Notes: a model not told the origin generated them from the sequence alone. 64,000 bases of DNA from SM1-50 sp964467345 (GCA_964467345.1 CAYXPY010000002.1:1-64000), one strand, 5' to 3'; shown: positions 26,577 through 37,221, counted from the first letter of the stretch. Numbers and translations are program-made.

Positions 26577-27797
26577 TTATCCTGTTTTTTTGTTTTTGCA
26601 GGGTGTCGAACAAATCGGACAATATGAATGTTGACACGGCTCTAGATGGATATGGACATCGCTTAATCCATATTTTTGTTGGATCACGGCCTCTATCTGA
26701 TGACAGAGTTGATGAGAATCCTGCACGTTCATGTCCTTATTGACGACAAGGTGTATGGAGATATCATCTTTTTCCGCCCGTCTGATGATACGGATGTTGT
26801 GGAATGAAATGACTGATCTCTGTTTCTGTAGAATGTTTTCAATGAGTCGTTGTTTCAGGGAAGCGTCTCGGTGGAACTCTGTGGGTTCGATATGGATTAT
26901 GGTCGAGCACTGCAGTTTTTCCAGTATCTTTTCTTCAAGTGTATCCGCAATATCATGTGCTTCATCAAGGAGTAGTGTCTTGTCTACCTCTGCGTGCAAG
27001 GTGATGATCTTTCTTGTTCCATAATCATGTACAGAGATATCATGGATGTTTTTCACCCCGTGGACCTCTTGGCTGATTGTTTGAACAGTGTTGACGATAG
27101 CGGGATCAGGGGGTTTCCCAATAAGGTATTGAGCTGATGTTTTTCCAAGGCTGACTCCAACGTAGATGATGATAAAAGATACAATCATTCCAAAAAGAGG
27201 ATCTAAGAGAGGAAAACCGAAGGAAGCACCGATGATGGAGACTCCCACACCAAGGGATGCGAGCGCATCGCTACGGTGATGCCATGCGTCAGCACTCAGG
27301 ATGTCACTTTTAATTTTCTTCCCCAGGGCAAAAGAAAACCGTGCCATCCATTCTTTTACGATACCTGAAAGAATAATGATACCACCTATGATAATTGCGT
27401 ACTGCTGCTGTGAAATGCCAACAGAGCCCAGGATTCGCTCGATGGATTGTTGAATGAAACTAAAACCGGTGACGACGAGTAAAACAGCAATGATGATGGT
27501 CGCAATATACTCCACACGTCCATATCCAAACGGATGTGCCATGTCAGATGGTTTTTTTGAAATGTTAAAACCGATAATCACGACCAGGGATGTTCCCACA
27601 TCTGATAGCGTATGGACTGAATCCGCAATCAATGCGATACTGTTGATAAACAACCCTAATGAGAGTTTGATTACAAACAAAAGGATATTTCCAATGATGC
27701 TGACAAAGCCTTCAAGGTACCCGTATTTCGCTCGGACAACCGGGTCGTTGATGTCCCCGTAGTCGGGAATGAGAGTAAAATGTTGTTTCCCTATCAT
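26577..27797 (-). CDS. Cation diffusion facilitator (CDF) metal transporter
   Basis: A 406-residue membrane protein of the CDF family, which exports Zn2+, Fe2+, Mn2+ or similar in exchange for protons. About six transmembrane segments lie in residues 25-220. The intramembrane metal motifs are ADSVHTLSD and the second DAWHHRSD. A cytoplasmic ferredoxin-like dimerisation domain follows (VHGVKNIHDISVHDYG). The last 17 residues carry CPICSTPC, an added Cys cluster after the normal end of the family that might sense or bind metal. Transcribed alone. Confidence 0.92.
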   Translation of the reverse strand: MIGKQHFTLIPDYGDINDPVVRAKYGYLEGFVSIIGNILLFVIKLSLGLFINSIALIADSVHTLSDVGTSLVVIIGFNISKKPSDMAHPFGYGRVEYIATIIIAVLLVVTGFSFIQQSIERILGSVGISQQQYAIIIGGIIILSGIVKEWMARFSFALGKKIKSDILSADAWHHRSDALASLGVGVSIIGASFGFPLLDPLFGMIVSFIIIYVGVSLGKTSAQYLIGKPPDPAIVNTVQTISQEVHGVKNIHDISVHDYGTRKIITLHAEVDKTLLLDEAHDIADTLEEKILEKLQCSTIIHIEPTEFHRDASLKQRLIENILQKQRSVISFHNIRIIRRAEKDDISIHLVVNKDMNVQDSHQLCHQIEAVIQQKYGLSDVHIHLEPCQHSYCPICSTPCKNKKTG

Positions 27798-27883
27798 GGC
27801 TATGAATGTAAATCTGTTCTCCAGGATATAGGTTTTTTCTTTTCAATGGATACAAAGAAAAAGGAAGAAGGGGTCTTGTTTTC

Positions 27884-29680
27884 TTAGGTGGAGTACCCAC
27901 CGATCTTCAGGGTTGGGTCTCCAAGGAGCATGAACTCCTCAACGGTAAACGCATCATCGGGCACATCCCTGATATAATTATTCTGCATCTCCGTCATCAT
28001 CTCACCAAGGTACGCACTCGTATGATAGGCTGAGAAGAACTCAATGGACATCTTCCCAGCACCACTATCAATACCCCCATATGCAGTACGGGTCGCCCCG
28101 ATGGTCGCGATCGCCCCGCCATCAGGATGACTCACAAACGCCCAGGCATAACAGGGGAGACGTTTTGTGGTGTCCATCCGGAGGATCTTCGCAAGGATGT
28201 TTACCACCAGATATTCTCGATAATCGAGCAGGTCCTGCAGGACAAAATCGATTTTTGCAGTTAAACAAGCGTCAAAAAACATAATTGGCAGTTTATACCC
28301 ATTCTCAAGATCGGTTATGTATCTTGTGAAATAATATTTCATCTGCAAACCACTCGGGGTGTACGTCCCCATCCCATGCTCGAACCCATGGCCAGAGTAA
28401 TCAAGGAACCCAGCCCCCTGGGTGATTGTATTTGATATAGTCCGCCGATTGAAATTTCCCAATGATGTCCAGATAACCTCTGGTGTGAAATCAGACATAA
28501 TCCCCATCAGAATTTCGTTGTTCTCCTCACCATCATTCCCTGGTGACCATCGAAACGTGTTTCCTCCGATGAAAATCATTGTATCAAACCAGTCGCTGCC
28601 AAAAGTTTCTGTTTCATAATGGATGATCTTATCGACGACAAGGCCGACCTCTTCAACTGAGGCACAGGCAAGCCTGCCGAGATGAACATCAGGGTAATGA
28701 TCCACATTATCGCTGGATTCACCAAACAAATCGTTATGGTTGGTATCCCAACTGGAAAAACCCCCTGAGGAATCATAGATATCGGAGTAATAGAGATCCG
28801 TGATAACTTCTTCGTTCCAATGCCACAATTCTACCTCACTTTGTCGGATTGGCAGATTATCCACACCCCCGACCAGAAGAACGGAGGAGATGGAATTTGT
28901 TTCGATAGCATCTTTGATTGCATATTTAATCTGCTCAGGAAGGTCTCGGCCAGTGAAATGCTCAGCGATCCACTCCAGCGTCAGTAGCTCCGTCTGAACC
29001 CCATACTGGTTCTTATGAACAAGCAGGGGTTGAACTGCCTCGGTGAACTCCTCAGGTGCGATGACAAGCAGCGATGTGTCATTTGAAATAGAGAAAGGCG
29101 GTGGTGATGGGGTATATTTCACGGTCAGATGGACTTCAGGGGTAAAGAGGAGTATGTTTTCCTGTGGGAGGTATTGAACAGGATAATACGCTACCGAGAC
29201 AAGAACGACATGGTTATTTCCCTGCAGACCCGCACCAACCCGATACTGCAGACGCGATGTTGGATACGTGCCTCTACCGTCATACACTGCATCGTTTTTT
29301 CCCTGTTTGTGTGCCAAAGGATTCAAAGAGGTTTCAGAGACGGGTGATGGTTGAACTGCAGGAAGGACCGGTTTTGTCAATGCGATGGTTTTTTCGAATG
29401 ATGCAGAAACGCAGACTTCTGAAATAATCGTTCCAAAAGGAAACGTAAACAGCTTTGTATAGAACGGCAGGGTAGGGTCACCCGGTGTTGTAACAGAAGA
29501 GGTTGCCTCCTTAAGGTTCACAGTTAGAAACGCATCCTCACTGGTCATCACCGGATCTGAAAACTCAATGTATTCATCAACAGAAAAGATAGTACTCTGG
29601 TTGTTTATCCCAACAGCTGCACTAAAACCACTTGTCACAAACACTCCTATCAGGAGTAACGGTAGTATTCTCTTCATCAT
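27884..29680 (-). CDS. Secreted gingipain-type (C25) cysteine peptidase
   Basis: A 598-residue protein with a signal peptide (MMKRILPLLLIGVFVTSGFS), a beta-rich propeptide-like region (about 30-200) and a C25 catalytic domain from about residue 205 (LLVIAPEEFTEAVQPLL). It has a clear catalytic dyad: DYSGHG with His431 and FFDACLT with Cys472. It ends with the family's closing GDPTLKIGG. It probably degrades extracellular protein; Arg or Lys specificity cannot be read. It is the most canonical of four C25-type proteins in the window and has its own transcript, divergent from leuS. Confidence 0.9.
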   Translation of the reverse strand: MMKRILPLLLIGVFVTSGFSAAVGINNQSTIFSVDEYIEFSDPVMTSEDAFLTVNLKEATSSVTTPGDPTLPFYTKLFTFPFGTIISEVCVSASFEKTIALTKPVLPAVQPSPVSETSLNPLAHKQGKNDAVYDGRGTYPTSRLQYRVGAGLQGNNHVVLVSVAYYPVQYLPQENILLFTPEVHLTVKYTPSPPPFSISNDTSLLVIAPEEFTEAVQPLLVHKNQYGVQTELLTLEWIAEHFTGRDLPEQIKYAIKDAIETNSISSVLLVGGVDNLPIRQSEVELWHWNEEVITDLYYSDIYDSSGGFSSWDTNHNDLFGESSDNVDHYPDVHLGRLACASVEEVGLVVDKIIHYETETFGSDWFDTMIFIGGNTFRWSPGNDGEENNEILMGIMSDFTPEVIWTSLGNFNRRTISNTITQGAGFLDYSGHGFEHGMGTYTPSGLQMKYYFTRYITDLENGYKLPIMFFDACLTAKIDFVLQDLLDYREYLVVNILAKILRMDTTKRLPCYAWAFVSHPDGGAIATIGATRTAYGGIDSGAGKMSIEFFSAYHTSAYLGEMMTEMQNNYIRDVPDDAFTVEEFMLLGDPTLKIGGYST

Positions 29681-29781
29681 ATTCCCCTTAGTATGCTTCT
29701 ATAGAAGTCTTATGTACCTCATTCTATTTAAAATTTCGTTATTCGAATATGTCTATTCATTAAGGGAAGAGGTACGAAATA

Positions 29782-29791
29782 TTATATAAAA
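29782..29791 (+). promoter_or_regulatory. TATA box of leuS
   Basis: TTATATAAAA lies 30-39 bases upstream of the leuS ATG, so the transcript probably starts close to the start codon. No Shine-Dalgarno is visible, consistent with near-leaderless translation. Confidence 0.5.
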
Positions 29792-29820
29792 CAAACCTTA
29801 TTTCCGACCGGACAACCTCT

Positions 29821-32646
29821 ATGGAAGAAAACACATACGATTATGTCTCTGTCGAGAAAAAATGGCAAGAGAAATGGTTTGATGCGAACATCAATGTAGC
29901 AACTCGTGAGAAGCAAAAGAAATTTTTCCTGCATTTTGCGTACCCCGGCGTCTCAGGGTACTTGCATGTAGGTCACATGCGCGGGTTTACCTACTGCGAC
30001 GTTATCGCCCGCCATAAACGCATGACAGGGTACGACGTGCTGTTTCCTGCTGGATTCCACGCCTCAGGCATTCCCTCGGTGGGATTTGCAAAAAAAGTAG
30101 AACGGAAAGACCCAGACACACTGAAAATGTTGAAACAGAACGGGTGTACTGAAGAATGTATCAAAAGATTAACCGACCCTATCGAGGTTATAAAATATTT
30201 TAGTAAAGTGTATATAGATGAATACTGGAAGCGGTTTGGTTTTCTCATCGATTATACGAGACAGATGAATACCATATCCGAGGGGTATAAGAAATTCATT
30301 CAATGGCAGTTCCATAAACTCCATGATAAAAAACTCTTGATACAAAAACCACATTTCGCCCCCTATTGCCCCAGAGACGGACCAGTCGCAGTGGATAAAT
30401 CAGAAACCGATGTCGCACAGGGTGGTACAGCAGAGATCCTTGATTTTTCGGTGCTCAAATTCACTCTTAAGGATGGTACGATCCTGCCTGCTGCAACATT
30501 GCGGCCAGAAACAATCTTTGGCGTCACCAACATGTGGGTCAACCCAACCGTGGAATACCAGTGTGCAAAAGTCAACAACGAGACATGGATTTGCTCAAAA
30601 GAATGCATACAAAAACTCTCCTATCAATATGATAAGGTAGAACCCCTGCAGAAAACCATCAAAGGAACAGAGCTGATAGGAAAAACCTGCCTGGTGCCTG
30701 AAATTAACAGGGAAGTACCGATTCTTGCAGGCGTCTTTGCAGACCCCGGGGTTGCCACAGGCATTGTCATGTCAGTACCAGCCCATGCCCCCTACGACTG
30801 GATCGCGCTTGTTGAATCAAAAGAATCCATAGAGGCAATTAAAATCATTGATGTCAAAGGATTTGGGAACAACCCTGCAAAGGAAGCATGCGACCAGCTC
30901 GGTATAAAAAGCCAGACAGAAACAGAAAAACTCAACGAAGCAACCGACATTGTGTATAAGAAAGAATTCCATACCGGGATACTCAACGAGAAATGTGGCC
31001 AATACGCCGGGATAAAAATCTCAGAGATCAAAGACACCGTGAAAAACGACCTTATCCAGAAGAATCTTGCGACCACGATGAAGGAATTCTCTGAAAGCGT
31101 CATCTGCAGATGCAAAGAAAGAGTCATGATAAAACAAATCCCGGATCAATGGTTCATCAAATACAGTGACCTGCAGTTAACCCAAGAATCAAAGGACTAT
31201 GTGGCATCAATGAATATCTACCCGCAAGAATACAAAGACGAGCTGCCAAAAATCCTTGATTGGTTTGGCGATCGTGCAGCGATTCGACGAGGATCCTGGC
31301 TTGGGACAGAATTCCCCTATAAAAAAGATTGGATCATCGAACCGATTTCAGATTCAACCCTGTATCCTGCATATTACGTACTCTCCTCCTACGTCAATCA
31401 AAAAAAGATACAGATATCAGAGCTGACCGATGAGTTCTTTAACTATGTGTTCCTCGGGATCGGATCAGCAAAACATACGCTCTGGCAGACCATCAAATCA
31501 GATTTTGATTACTGGTACCCCGTTGACATCAACCTTGGTGGAAAGGAACACAAAACAGTACACTTCCCAGTCTACATCATGAACCATGTGGCAATCATGC
31601 CTGAGCAGAAACGACCTGCAGGCATCTTCGTCCACTGGTGGGTCACCCAGAAAGGAAAAGAAAAAATCAGCAAATCAAAAGGGGGAGCAGAACCAATCGT
31701 TGAGGCAGCAAGCATCTATGGTGTTGATGCGATGCGATTGTATTACCTGCATACCGGATCTCCCTTTGTCGACATCGAATGGGACCCTGAGACCGTCCTG
31801 AAATACAAAAACAGGATAATCGCCATCTGGAAACTCGTTCAACAGGTATCCTTGCTTAAAGACTCGAAACAAGAGAACCTTGACAACTGGTTGAAAAGCA
31901 TTCTCCAGCGACGGATACAAAGGATACTAGCGGCATTTGAGACCCTGGACCTCCGGGTCTCCTCAAATGAGATCTTTTTTGAGATTCAGAAAGACCTGCA
32001 GTGGTATTTGAAACGTGGGGGAGCAAATGGAATACTTCTCAACGACCTTATCCGCACATGGATCCTGCTGATGACGCCGATCACCCCGCATCTTGCTGAA
32101 GAACTCTGGGGAACCCATGGAGGTGAAGGTTTTGTTTCCAACGAGTCCTACCCTGTGTTCAAACCCGAGGAGATATCGGAGAAGGACGAGGTAGGGGAAT
32201 ATCTGCTGACGAGAGTCATTGAAGATACAAACGAAATCGTAAAGGTCACAAAGATAACACCACGTAAAATCTGCATCTACACCTCACCAGCATGGAAACA
32301 ACGCATTTTTAGAAAGGCACTTGAGCTTGCTGGCCAGAACAAGTTCAACGCCGGCCAGATGATTAAGGAGACATTGGCAGACCCAGGGATGAAACCTCTT
32401 GGTCAACAAGTCTCCCACTACATTGCCAAGATAGCAGGCGAGATAAAAACATTAAATGAGACAGATAAGGCACGATTCCTGATCCCTCTTGATGAGAAGA
32501 ATCATCTCTCGGATGCGAAATCATACCTCTCAGAGACGCTCCATTGTCCTGTAGAGATTTACAGTGCTGATGATGAACATATCTATGACCCTGCCAAGAA
32601 AACAAAATTTGCAGTGCCCTTACGACCTGCAATCTATATAGAATAA
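29821..32646 (+). CDS. leuS: Leucyl-tRNA synthetase (archaeal type)
   Basis: Charges tRNA-Leu. The 941-residue protein has HVGH (residues 49-52), a CP1 editing domain (TLRPETIFGVTNMWVNP, near residue 230), KISKS (about 615-619), an anticodon-binding domain and a C-terminal archaeal/eukaryal extension. It has the length and domain order of archaeal LeuRS and not of the bacterial enzyme. A zinc-ribbon gene follows 11 bases downstream. Confidence 0.97.
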   Translation: MEENTYDYVSVEKKWQEKWFDANINVATREKQKKFFLHFAYPGVSGYLHVGHMRGFTYCDVIARHKRMTGYDVLFPAGFHASGIPSVGFAKKVERKDPDTLKMLKQNGCTEECIKRLTDPIEVIKYFSKVYIDEYWKRFGFLIDYTRQMNTISEGYKKFIQWQFHKLHDKKLLIQKPHFAPYCPRDGPVAVDKSETDVAQGGTAEILDFSVLKFTLKDGTILPAATLRPETIFGVTNMWVNPTVEYQCAKVNNETWICSKECIQKLSYQYDKVEPLQKTIKGTELIGKTCLVPEINREVPILAGVFADPGVATGIVMSVPAHAPYDWIALVESKESIEAIKIIDVKGFGNNPAKEACDQLGIKSQTETEKLNEATDIVYKKEFHTGILNEKCGQYAGIKISEIKDTVKNDLIQKNLATTMKEFSESVICRCKERVMIKQIPDQWFIKYSDLQLTQESKDYVASMNIYPQEYKDELPKILDWFGDRAAIRRGSWLGTEFPYKKDWIIEPISDSTLYPAYYVLSSYVNQKKIQISELTDEFFNYVFLGIGSAKHTLWQTIKSDFDYWYPVDINLGGKEHKTVHFPVYIMNHVAIMPEQKRPAGIFVHWWVTQKGKEKISKSKGGAEPIVEAASIYGVDAMRLYYLHTGSPFVDIEWDPETVLKYKNRIIAIWKLVQQVSLLKDSKQENLDNWLKSILQRRIQRILAAFETLDLRVSSNEIFFEIQKDLQWYLKRGGANGILLNDLIRTWILLMTPITPHLAEELWGTHGGEGFVSNESYPVFKPEEISEKDEVGEYLLTRVIEDTNEIVKVTKITPRKICIYTSPAWKQRIFRKALELAGQNKFNAGQMIKETLADPGMKPLGQQVSHYIAKIAGEIKTLNETDKARFLIPLDEKNHLSDAKSYLSETLHCPVEIYSADDEHIYDPAKKTKFAVPLRPAIYIE

Positions 32647-32657
32647 GGAGTAAGCAT

Positions 32658-32852
32658 ATGAAAAAAAAATATGTACGAATATGCCCAGAATGCCAAAGCA
32701 CCGATACGCAACCAGATCTGTCGGCAGATTCATATTCTAAAGGTCTTCTGAATCAATGGCGATGTAACCAGTGTGGGTATACCGGGTTGGTGTTCCCAGA
32801 ATACTGCGCTGACGATCTGAAAAAAGAAAGGAAAAATAAAAAGCTCCAGTAG
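32658..32852 (+). CDS. Small zinc-ribbon protein
   Basis: A 64-residue protein with CPEC (Cys9, Cys12) and CNQC (Cys36, Cys39), a simple treble-clef or zinc-ribbon fold, and a Lys-rich tail. AAGGAG precedes the ATG, 11 bases after leuS, so it is cotranscribed. Such small ribbons are often RNA- or ribosome-associated; no specific role can be assigned. Confidence 0.75.
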   Translation: MKKKYVRICPECQSTDTQPDLSADSYSKGLLNQWRCNQCGYTGLVFPEYCADDLKKERKNKKLQ

Positions 32853-32853
32853 T

Positions 32854-35800
32854 TTATTGTTTCTTTCTCCATTTCGCGTAAATAAAAAGACTGATACAGA
32901 CGACCAGGGCTACCAGACCAACGAGGACAAGGGCAAGTGTGATGGGGAATGTGGCGATAGCAACAGAGAAGACTTCTGATTCTTTTGTGTTCCCCGCATA
33001 ATCCATAACGTTGATTTTCACTTCATAGTACCCGTCACCCTGCTCAGCGGAAAACCGCCATTCAAAGGGGGCTGAATCAAGCACATCACCAAAGACGGTC
33101 CAGCTGCTCCAATTGGATTTATCCTCTGAGAACCGATAATACAAGAAAGCTTCCTTGATCCCACTGCCATTCTGATCACCCCCAATCCCAGAGACGGTAA
33201 AGTTAGTATCCCAGGTCCATTCGGTCTCTATTGATGGGATTATGTTAATGACTGGCGGTAATGTATCTTTTCGAATAATGATCGCATCATCAGCGTTGAC
33301 GACAAGCAAGGTGTTCCCAAGTGTATCATTGATTTTAAAATACAGGTAATAGACCTCATCTTCGATCATTAGATCCCAGTAGTCCTGTTTTAGCACCCAC
33401 GATTGTCCGATAGCATCCGTGTTATAGGTACTCGAATTCACTCGTGATGCAATCGTCGTCCAGAGTGTCTCGAAATTCGGTCGATATTGTATGGTGTCAA
33501 GACGGAAATCGTCTCTGAAGACGACGGAGAACTGCGGTCGTTCATTAAACCAGAGGGTTTCACCAGAAAAAGTCGGTAGAGATGGTGCTTTCCAATCATA
33601 TAAAAACCAGATATCACCCGTACTTGGAAAGTCTTCGATGTTGCTTGCGTTATCGATGGCTATCGTACATAACTCAAAGTACCCGCCTTGTTGACTTGGA
33701 CGGTTCGTGAAGTTAAACAACCAGGTCGGCTGTGCTTTCGATGAATTCGCAAAATAAATCCAATCCCCAGAAAATGTAGTGGTTGTTGAATAACGATAGT
33801 ATAACTCAACGGATTTAATACCGCTCGCATCCACGTTTAATGTACCCGTATCATTGGCGGTGGCATTGATACGGACAAATGAGGAGTTATATTTCTTTTT
33901 CATCAGTTGTTCTTTGATATGGGATGTCGGTTTCTTTACATCCTGTTTAAAGGATACGGTCTTTGACGCGGTGTTACCTGCAAGATCGCTAATGCTAAAC
34001 GTCAGACTGCTCATGGAAGTAATGTTGTCAAAAATCGGTAACGCTGAGATGTCCATCGTCAGGAGCTGCTCATCTCGCGTCCCATTTTGACCAGTACAGC
34101 TGGCAATGGCTGTGCTTGTTTGAGACACATTATTGACTATATAAGTAAGTGTGTACCGACCTGATTTGACAAGCAAACCAGTGATGTTATCCTTGACTTT
34201 GATGGTGAAAACTGGGACGATCTCCGGTAACCAGCCACTAGGGTTAGGGGTAAAGCTGCTACTGTTCAGCCAGGGTTTCTGGGTATCGGCTGTCAAGGTG
34301 ATGTACCATTGTAACAGCTTGGGGTTGTCTCTGCTTATGTTCGTTGCGGAGAAGTCGGCTTGTAGTCGGACCGTTCGACCCAGCGTTTTATTCCCTGCTG
34401 TAACAACACCAGGATTTGTTAAATCTTTTATGAAGGTACCTGCCTCGTCAAGAAGCTTGAACTTTATGCTACTCAACGAGCTGTTATACGAGACATTCGC
34501 ATAAAACGTGTTCCACCATAACGCCTCAGGTAAACGGATAGGTAAGGAGATGATACGACCGCTGACCGCTTTTGTTGAGGTAGTAAACTTCCCCAGACTA
34601 TACAGGACGCCGTTCTCATCAGCAATAAAGACAAGACCATTGGACACAACAGGGGATCCAAGGACGGGGGCTGCAGTCCAAATCGGGAATGTCTCATACT
34701 CCCAGGCGATATCACCAGTCGCTGCCTTTAACGCATATACTTTTCCCGCAGGGGTTCCAAGATAGACATACGAATCTGCATAGGCGGGAGACGATCGAAG
34801 GACATCGTTGGACAGAAACGGAAGCGTATACAACTTAATTGACCAAAGAGTAGTCCCATTCTGCACATCAAGGGCATATGCTGTTCCATCAGGGGATGCA
34901 ACATACAGGACGTCATCATAGACCGCAGGGGTTGACTCCGCGAGGTTCTCTTTACAGTTGCTTATCTCACTGACCGTTGCATTCCAGAGGTACTCTCCTG
35001 TATCAAGGTCCAATGCGATGATTTTTGTGACTCCTTTCTTGTCGATGATCTGCTGAGAGGTGATGAAAACAGTATCTTGATAGATGACTGGAGAAGCATG
35101 ACCGACCATGCCAATCCCTTTACTCCAGATTTTTTCTCCATTAAGATTCAAAGCGATGACGCTTTCATTGGCTGTCGAACTACATCCCACAACAATCATC
35201 TCATCGCTCACTGCAGGGGTCGAGTAACTCGGAGCAGGCAGGGTATACTCCCATCGCTTCTGCCCGGTTCGGAGGTCCAAAGCAAGGACCTTGTTGTTTG
35301 TGTATCGGTTGCTTTCGATAACATAACTACCGTTATCTCCACCCCACGAGCTAATGTAAATCGTATCTCCTATGATAACAGGTGATGCATCATAACAGAT
35401 TTTCTGATCGGCGGAATACTCCCATTGTCTTGTAAGGTTATTGGGTTCATAGGCATATATTTTATTTTCATGGCCACCAGTTGCTTTTTGCCCGGTGGCG
35501 ATAATGACATACTCATCGGTGACCGCTGGAGAGTTTACAACGTTATAGGCAAAGTTGACCGAGGAGATGTTCACCTGCGGATCACCTTCGTTTATCCCAG
35601 AAGGAATAAGTACATTGTACTGATGGAGGGAGCGTTTGTCTGATAGGATATAGACCTTGCCATTGCCTACGACAGGGTTTCGGTAACTCCCACCAACATA
35701 CTCCCCACTAAACCAATACAGGTTATTGCTTATTGCAGCCTTCGAGCCTGACGCCCGTGTGTTCCCTGAGTCAAATCCGAACATCGGCCATTCATCCTGG

Positions 35801-37005
35801 ATCAGCGAAATCATAATCGTTCCGTTTTCCTTAATGACCTTTGTTCGCTCATCAATTCGGTAAAATGTCTGAAACGTATCTTGCCAGCGGCTTTTGTTCT
35901 GCCAGGTTAACGCCCAACTAAAAATCCGTGGTGAGACAGACGGGGTTGTCGTCCAGAGGGTAGCCCGTATCTTTAGTTTGTTATATTTGGTTGAATAAAC
36001 ACTATTGGAAAGGTTGTTCAGATAAATCGGAGGGGTTGTGAACCCTTGATGGTTCCCAGGTAATGTGGTGTTTTCGACCTCAACTAATTTTCCTGTTTGG
36101 TTCCGATAGAAGACCTGATATCGTATCTCTGTTCCTTCTGGTTGGTAATCATCCCAGGTGAGTGTTTCCCAATAGAAACCAGTGAAGGTTGTTGAGATGT
36201 TGATCGGGTCTACCAAGGAAAAGGTTTCAGCACTTGCTTTTTTCATTGTATAGCCTTTTTCAGTAACTACCTGAAGTCCTATGTAATTGGTTGATAAGGA
36301 ACAGACCTTCGCTAACAACGGGTAGGCTGCGACAACCGAGATATCCAGGTAATTATCGCTATTGATTGCATATTCCACCGCGTCAGTAGGAATCGTGAGA
36401 TTTACTGAAAAATCGGTTCCAGTGGAACGGTTGTTCCCAAGACGATCCCAACCACCGATCATTATGCGCTCAGAGTTATAGAAATAGAAATCGACGCGAA
36501 CATTTGGATCTGCTTTCCCATGCCAGATGACATTGATGTTGTCGATGGTTTCTGCATCAATATCAATTTTAAACCGAAAATGGTGAACCACACACCGTTT
36601 GATTATTGAGGAGGTTCGTTCCGCGTACTCCTGGTCTATTTGTTTTATCCGGAATAGATCGTTTGCACCGAATTTTATCTCCTTGCTCAGGTGGTTCGTT
36701 GGTGCGAGATATCTCCAGAGGGGGATGAAGAAAAACGTTTGATAGGCGTATGCCTGGTGATTCTGAGTTGCCTTAGCAAAATCATACGATATTTGGCTGA
36801 ATTCTTGGTTCAGGATGACTTCACCAGATTTTACTGTACAGTTTTTAAGGATGACCCCGGATGCATCGGTAAACGAATCTTCCCATATGCCGTCATCAGG
36901 GTATCTAATCACCGCTGCAAGTCCCTGTGGAACGATGAACCCAAGAAGTAAGAAAATACTAATCCCTACGGTAAGTAACAAATTCATCGAACGATTCATT
37001 TGCAT
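32854..37005 (-). CDS. Large membrane-anchored PQQ-type beta-propeller surface protein
   Basis: The 1383-residue protein has a signal peptide (MNLLLTVGISIFLLLGFIVPQ). The N-terminal 400 residues are beta-sandwich-like. A PQQ-like quinoprotein propeller spans about residues 410-830, with repeats such as ALDLRTGQKRWEY, ALDLDTGEYLWN, ALDVQNGTTLWS and ALKAATGDIAWEYE. Ig-like or fibronectin-like domains follow, and one transmembrane helix with a basic tail (LALVLVGLVALVVCISLFIY, then KWRKK) anchors the C-terminus. No dehydrogenase residues can be assigned, so binding or adhesion is as likely as catalysis. Transcribed alone. Confidence 0.85.
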   Translation of the reverse strand: MQMNRSMNLLLTVGISIFLLLGFIVPQGLAAVIRYPDDGIWEDSFTDASGVILKNCTVKSGEVILNQEFSQISYDFAKATQNHQAYAYQTFFFIPLWRYLAPTNHLSKEIKFGANDLFRIKQIDQEYAERTSSIIKRCVVHHFRFKIDIDAETIDNINVIWHGKADPNVRVDFYFYNSERIMIGGWDRLGNNRSTGTDFSVNLTIPTDAVEYAINSDNYLDISVVAAYPLLAKVCSLSTNYIGLQVVTEKGYTMKKASAETFSLVDPINISTTFTGFYWETLTWDDYQPEGTEIRYQVFYRNQTGKLVEVENTTLPGNHQGFTTPPIYLNNLSNSVYSTKYNKLKIRATLWTTTPSVSPRIFSWALTWQNKSRWQDTFQTFYRIDERTKVIKENGTIMISLIQDEWPMFGFDSGNTRASGSKAAISNNLYWFSGEYVGGSYRNPVVGNGKVYILSDKRSLHQYNVLIPSGINEGDPQVNISSVNFAYNVVNSPAVTDEYVIIATGQKATGGHENKIYAYEPNNLTRQWEYSADQKICYDASPVIIGDTIYISSWGGDNGSYVIESNRYTNNKVLALDLRTGQKRWEYTLPAPSYSTPAVSDEMIVVGCSSTANESVIALNLNGEKIWSKGIGMVGHASPVIYQDTVFITSQQIIDKKGVTKIIALDLDTGEYLWNATVSEISNCKENLAESTPAVYDDVLYVASPDGTAYALDVQNGTTLWSIKLYTLPFLSNDVLRSSPAYADSYVYLGTPAGKVYALKAATGDIAWEYETFPIWTAAPVLGSPVVSNGLVFIADENGVLYSLGKFTTSTKAVSGRIISLPIRLPEALWWNTFYANVSYNSSLSSIKFKLLDEAGTFIKDLTNPGVVTAGNKTLGRTVRLQADFSATNISRDNPKLLQWYITLTADTQKPWLNSSSFTPNPSGWLPEIVPVFTIKVKDNITGLLVKSGRYTLTYIVNNVSQTSTAIASCTGQNGTRDEQLLTMDISALPIFDNITSMSSLTFSISDLAGNTASKTVSFKQDVKKPTSHIKEQLMKKKYNSSFVRINATANDTGTLNVDASGIKSVELYYRYSTTTTFSGDWIYFANSSKAQPTWLFNFTNRPSQQGGYFELCTIAIDNASNIEDFPSTGDIWFLYDWKAPSLPTFSGETLWFNERPQFSVVFRDDFRLDTIQYRPNFETLWTTIASRVNSSTYNTDAIGQSWVLKQDYWDLMIEDEVYYLYFKINDTLGNTLLVVNADDAIIIRKDTLPPVINIIPSIETEWTWDTNFTVSGIGGDQNGSGIKEAFLYYRFSEDKSNWSSWTVFGDVLDSAPFEWRFSAEQGDGYYEVKINVMDYAGNTKESEVFSVAIATFPITLALVLVGLVALVVCISLFIYAKWRKKQ

Positions 37006-37121
37006 ATTATATCTCCATATATAGATTTTTAACTGTTTATATTACTTTTGCTCGTTCCTTTTTTAAGGAGTAAACAGGAAATGGACCTCGTTTATAATAT
37101 TATTATACGAAATATTTATAT

Positions 37122-37139
37122 ATTAGTTTTGGAACTAAT
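37122..37139. promoter_or_regulatory. Palindrome in the 216-base region upstream of the propeller gene
   Basis: ATTAGTT-TTGG-AACTAAT is a perfect 7-bp inverted repeat in a very A/T-rich stretch (37006-37221) between the glycerate kinase stop and the propeller gene start. A further TATA-like CTATATATGG (minus strand) lies about 10-20 bases before the propeller ATG. No gene is visible in this region. Confidence 0.3.
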
Positions 37140-37221
37140 TTTTGATTGAGTTCATCCCATTTTGTTATCTCCTTCTTGCTTAAAAGGTTTATTATATAGA
37201 AAGAAAGAAAATGATAGCACG

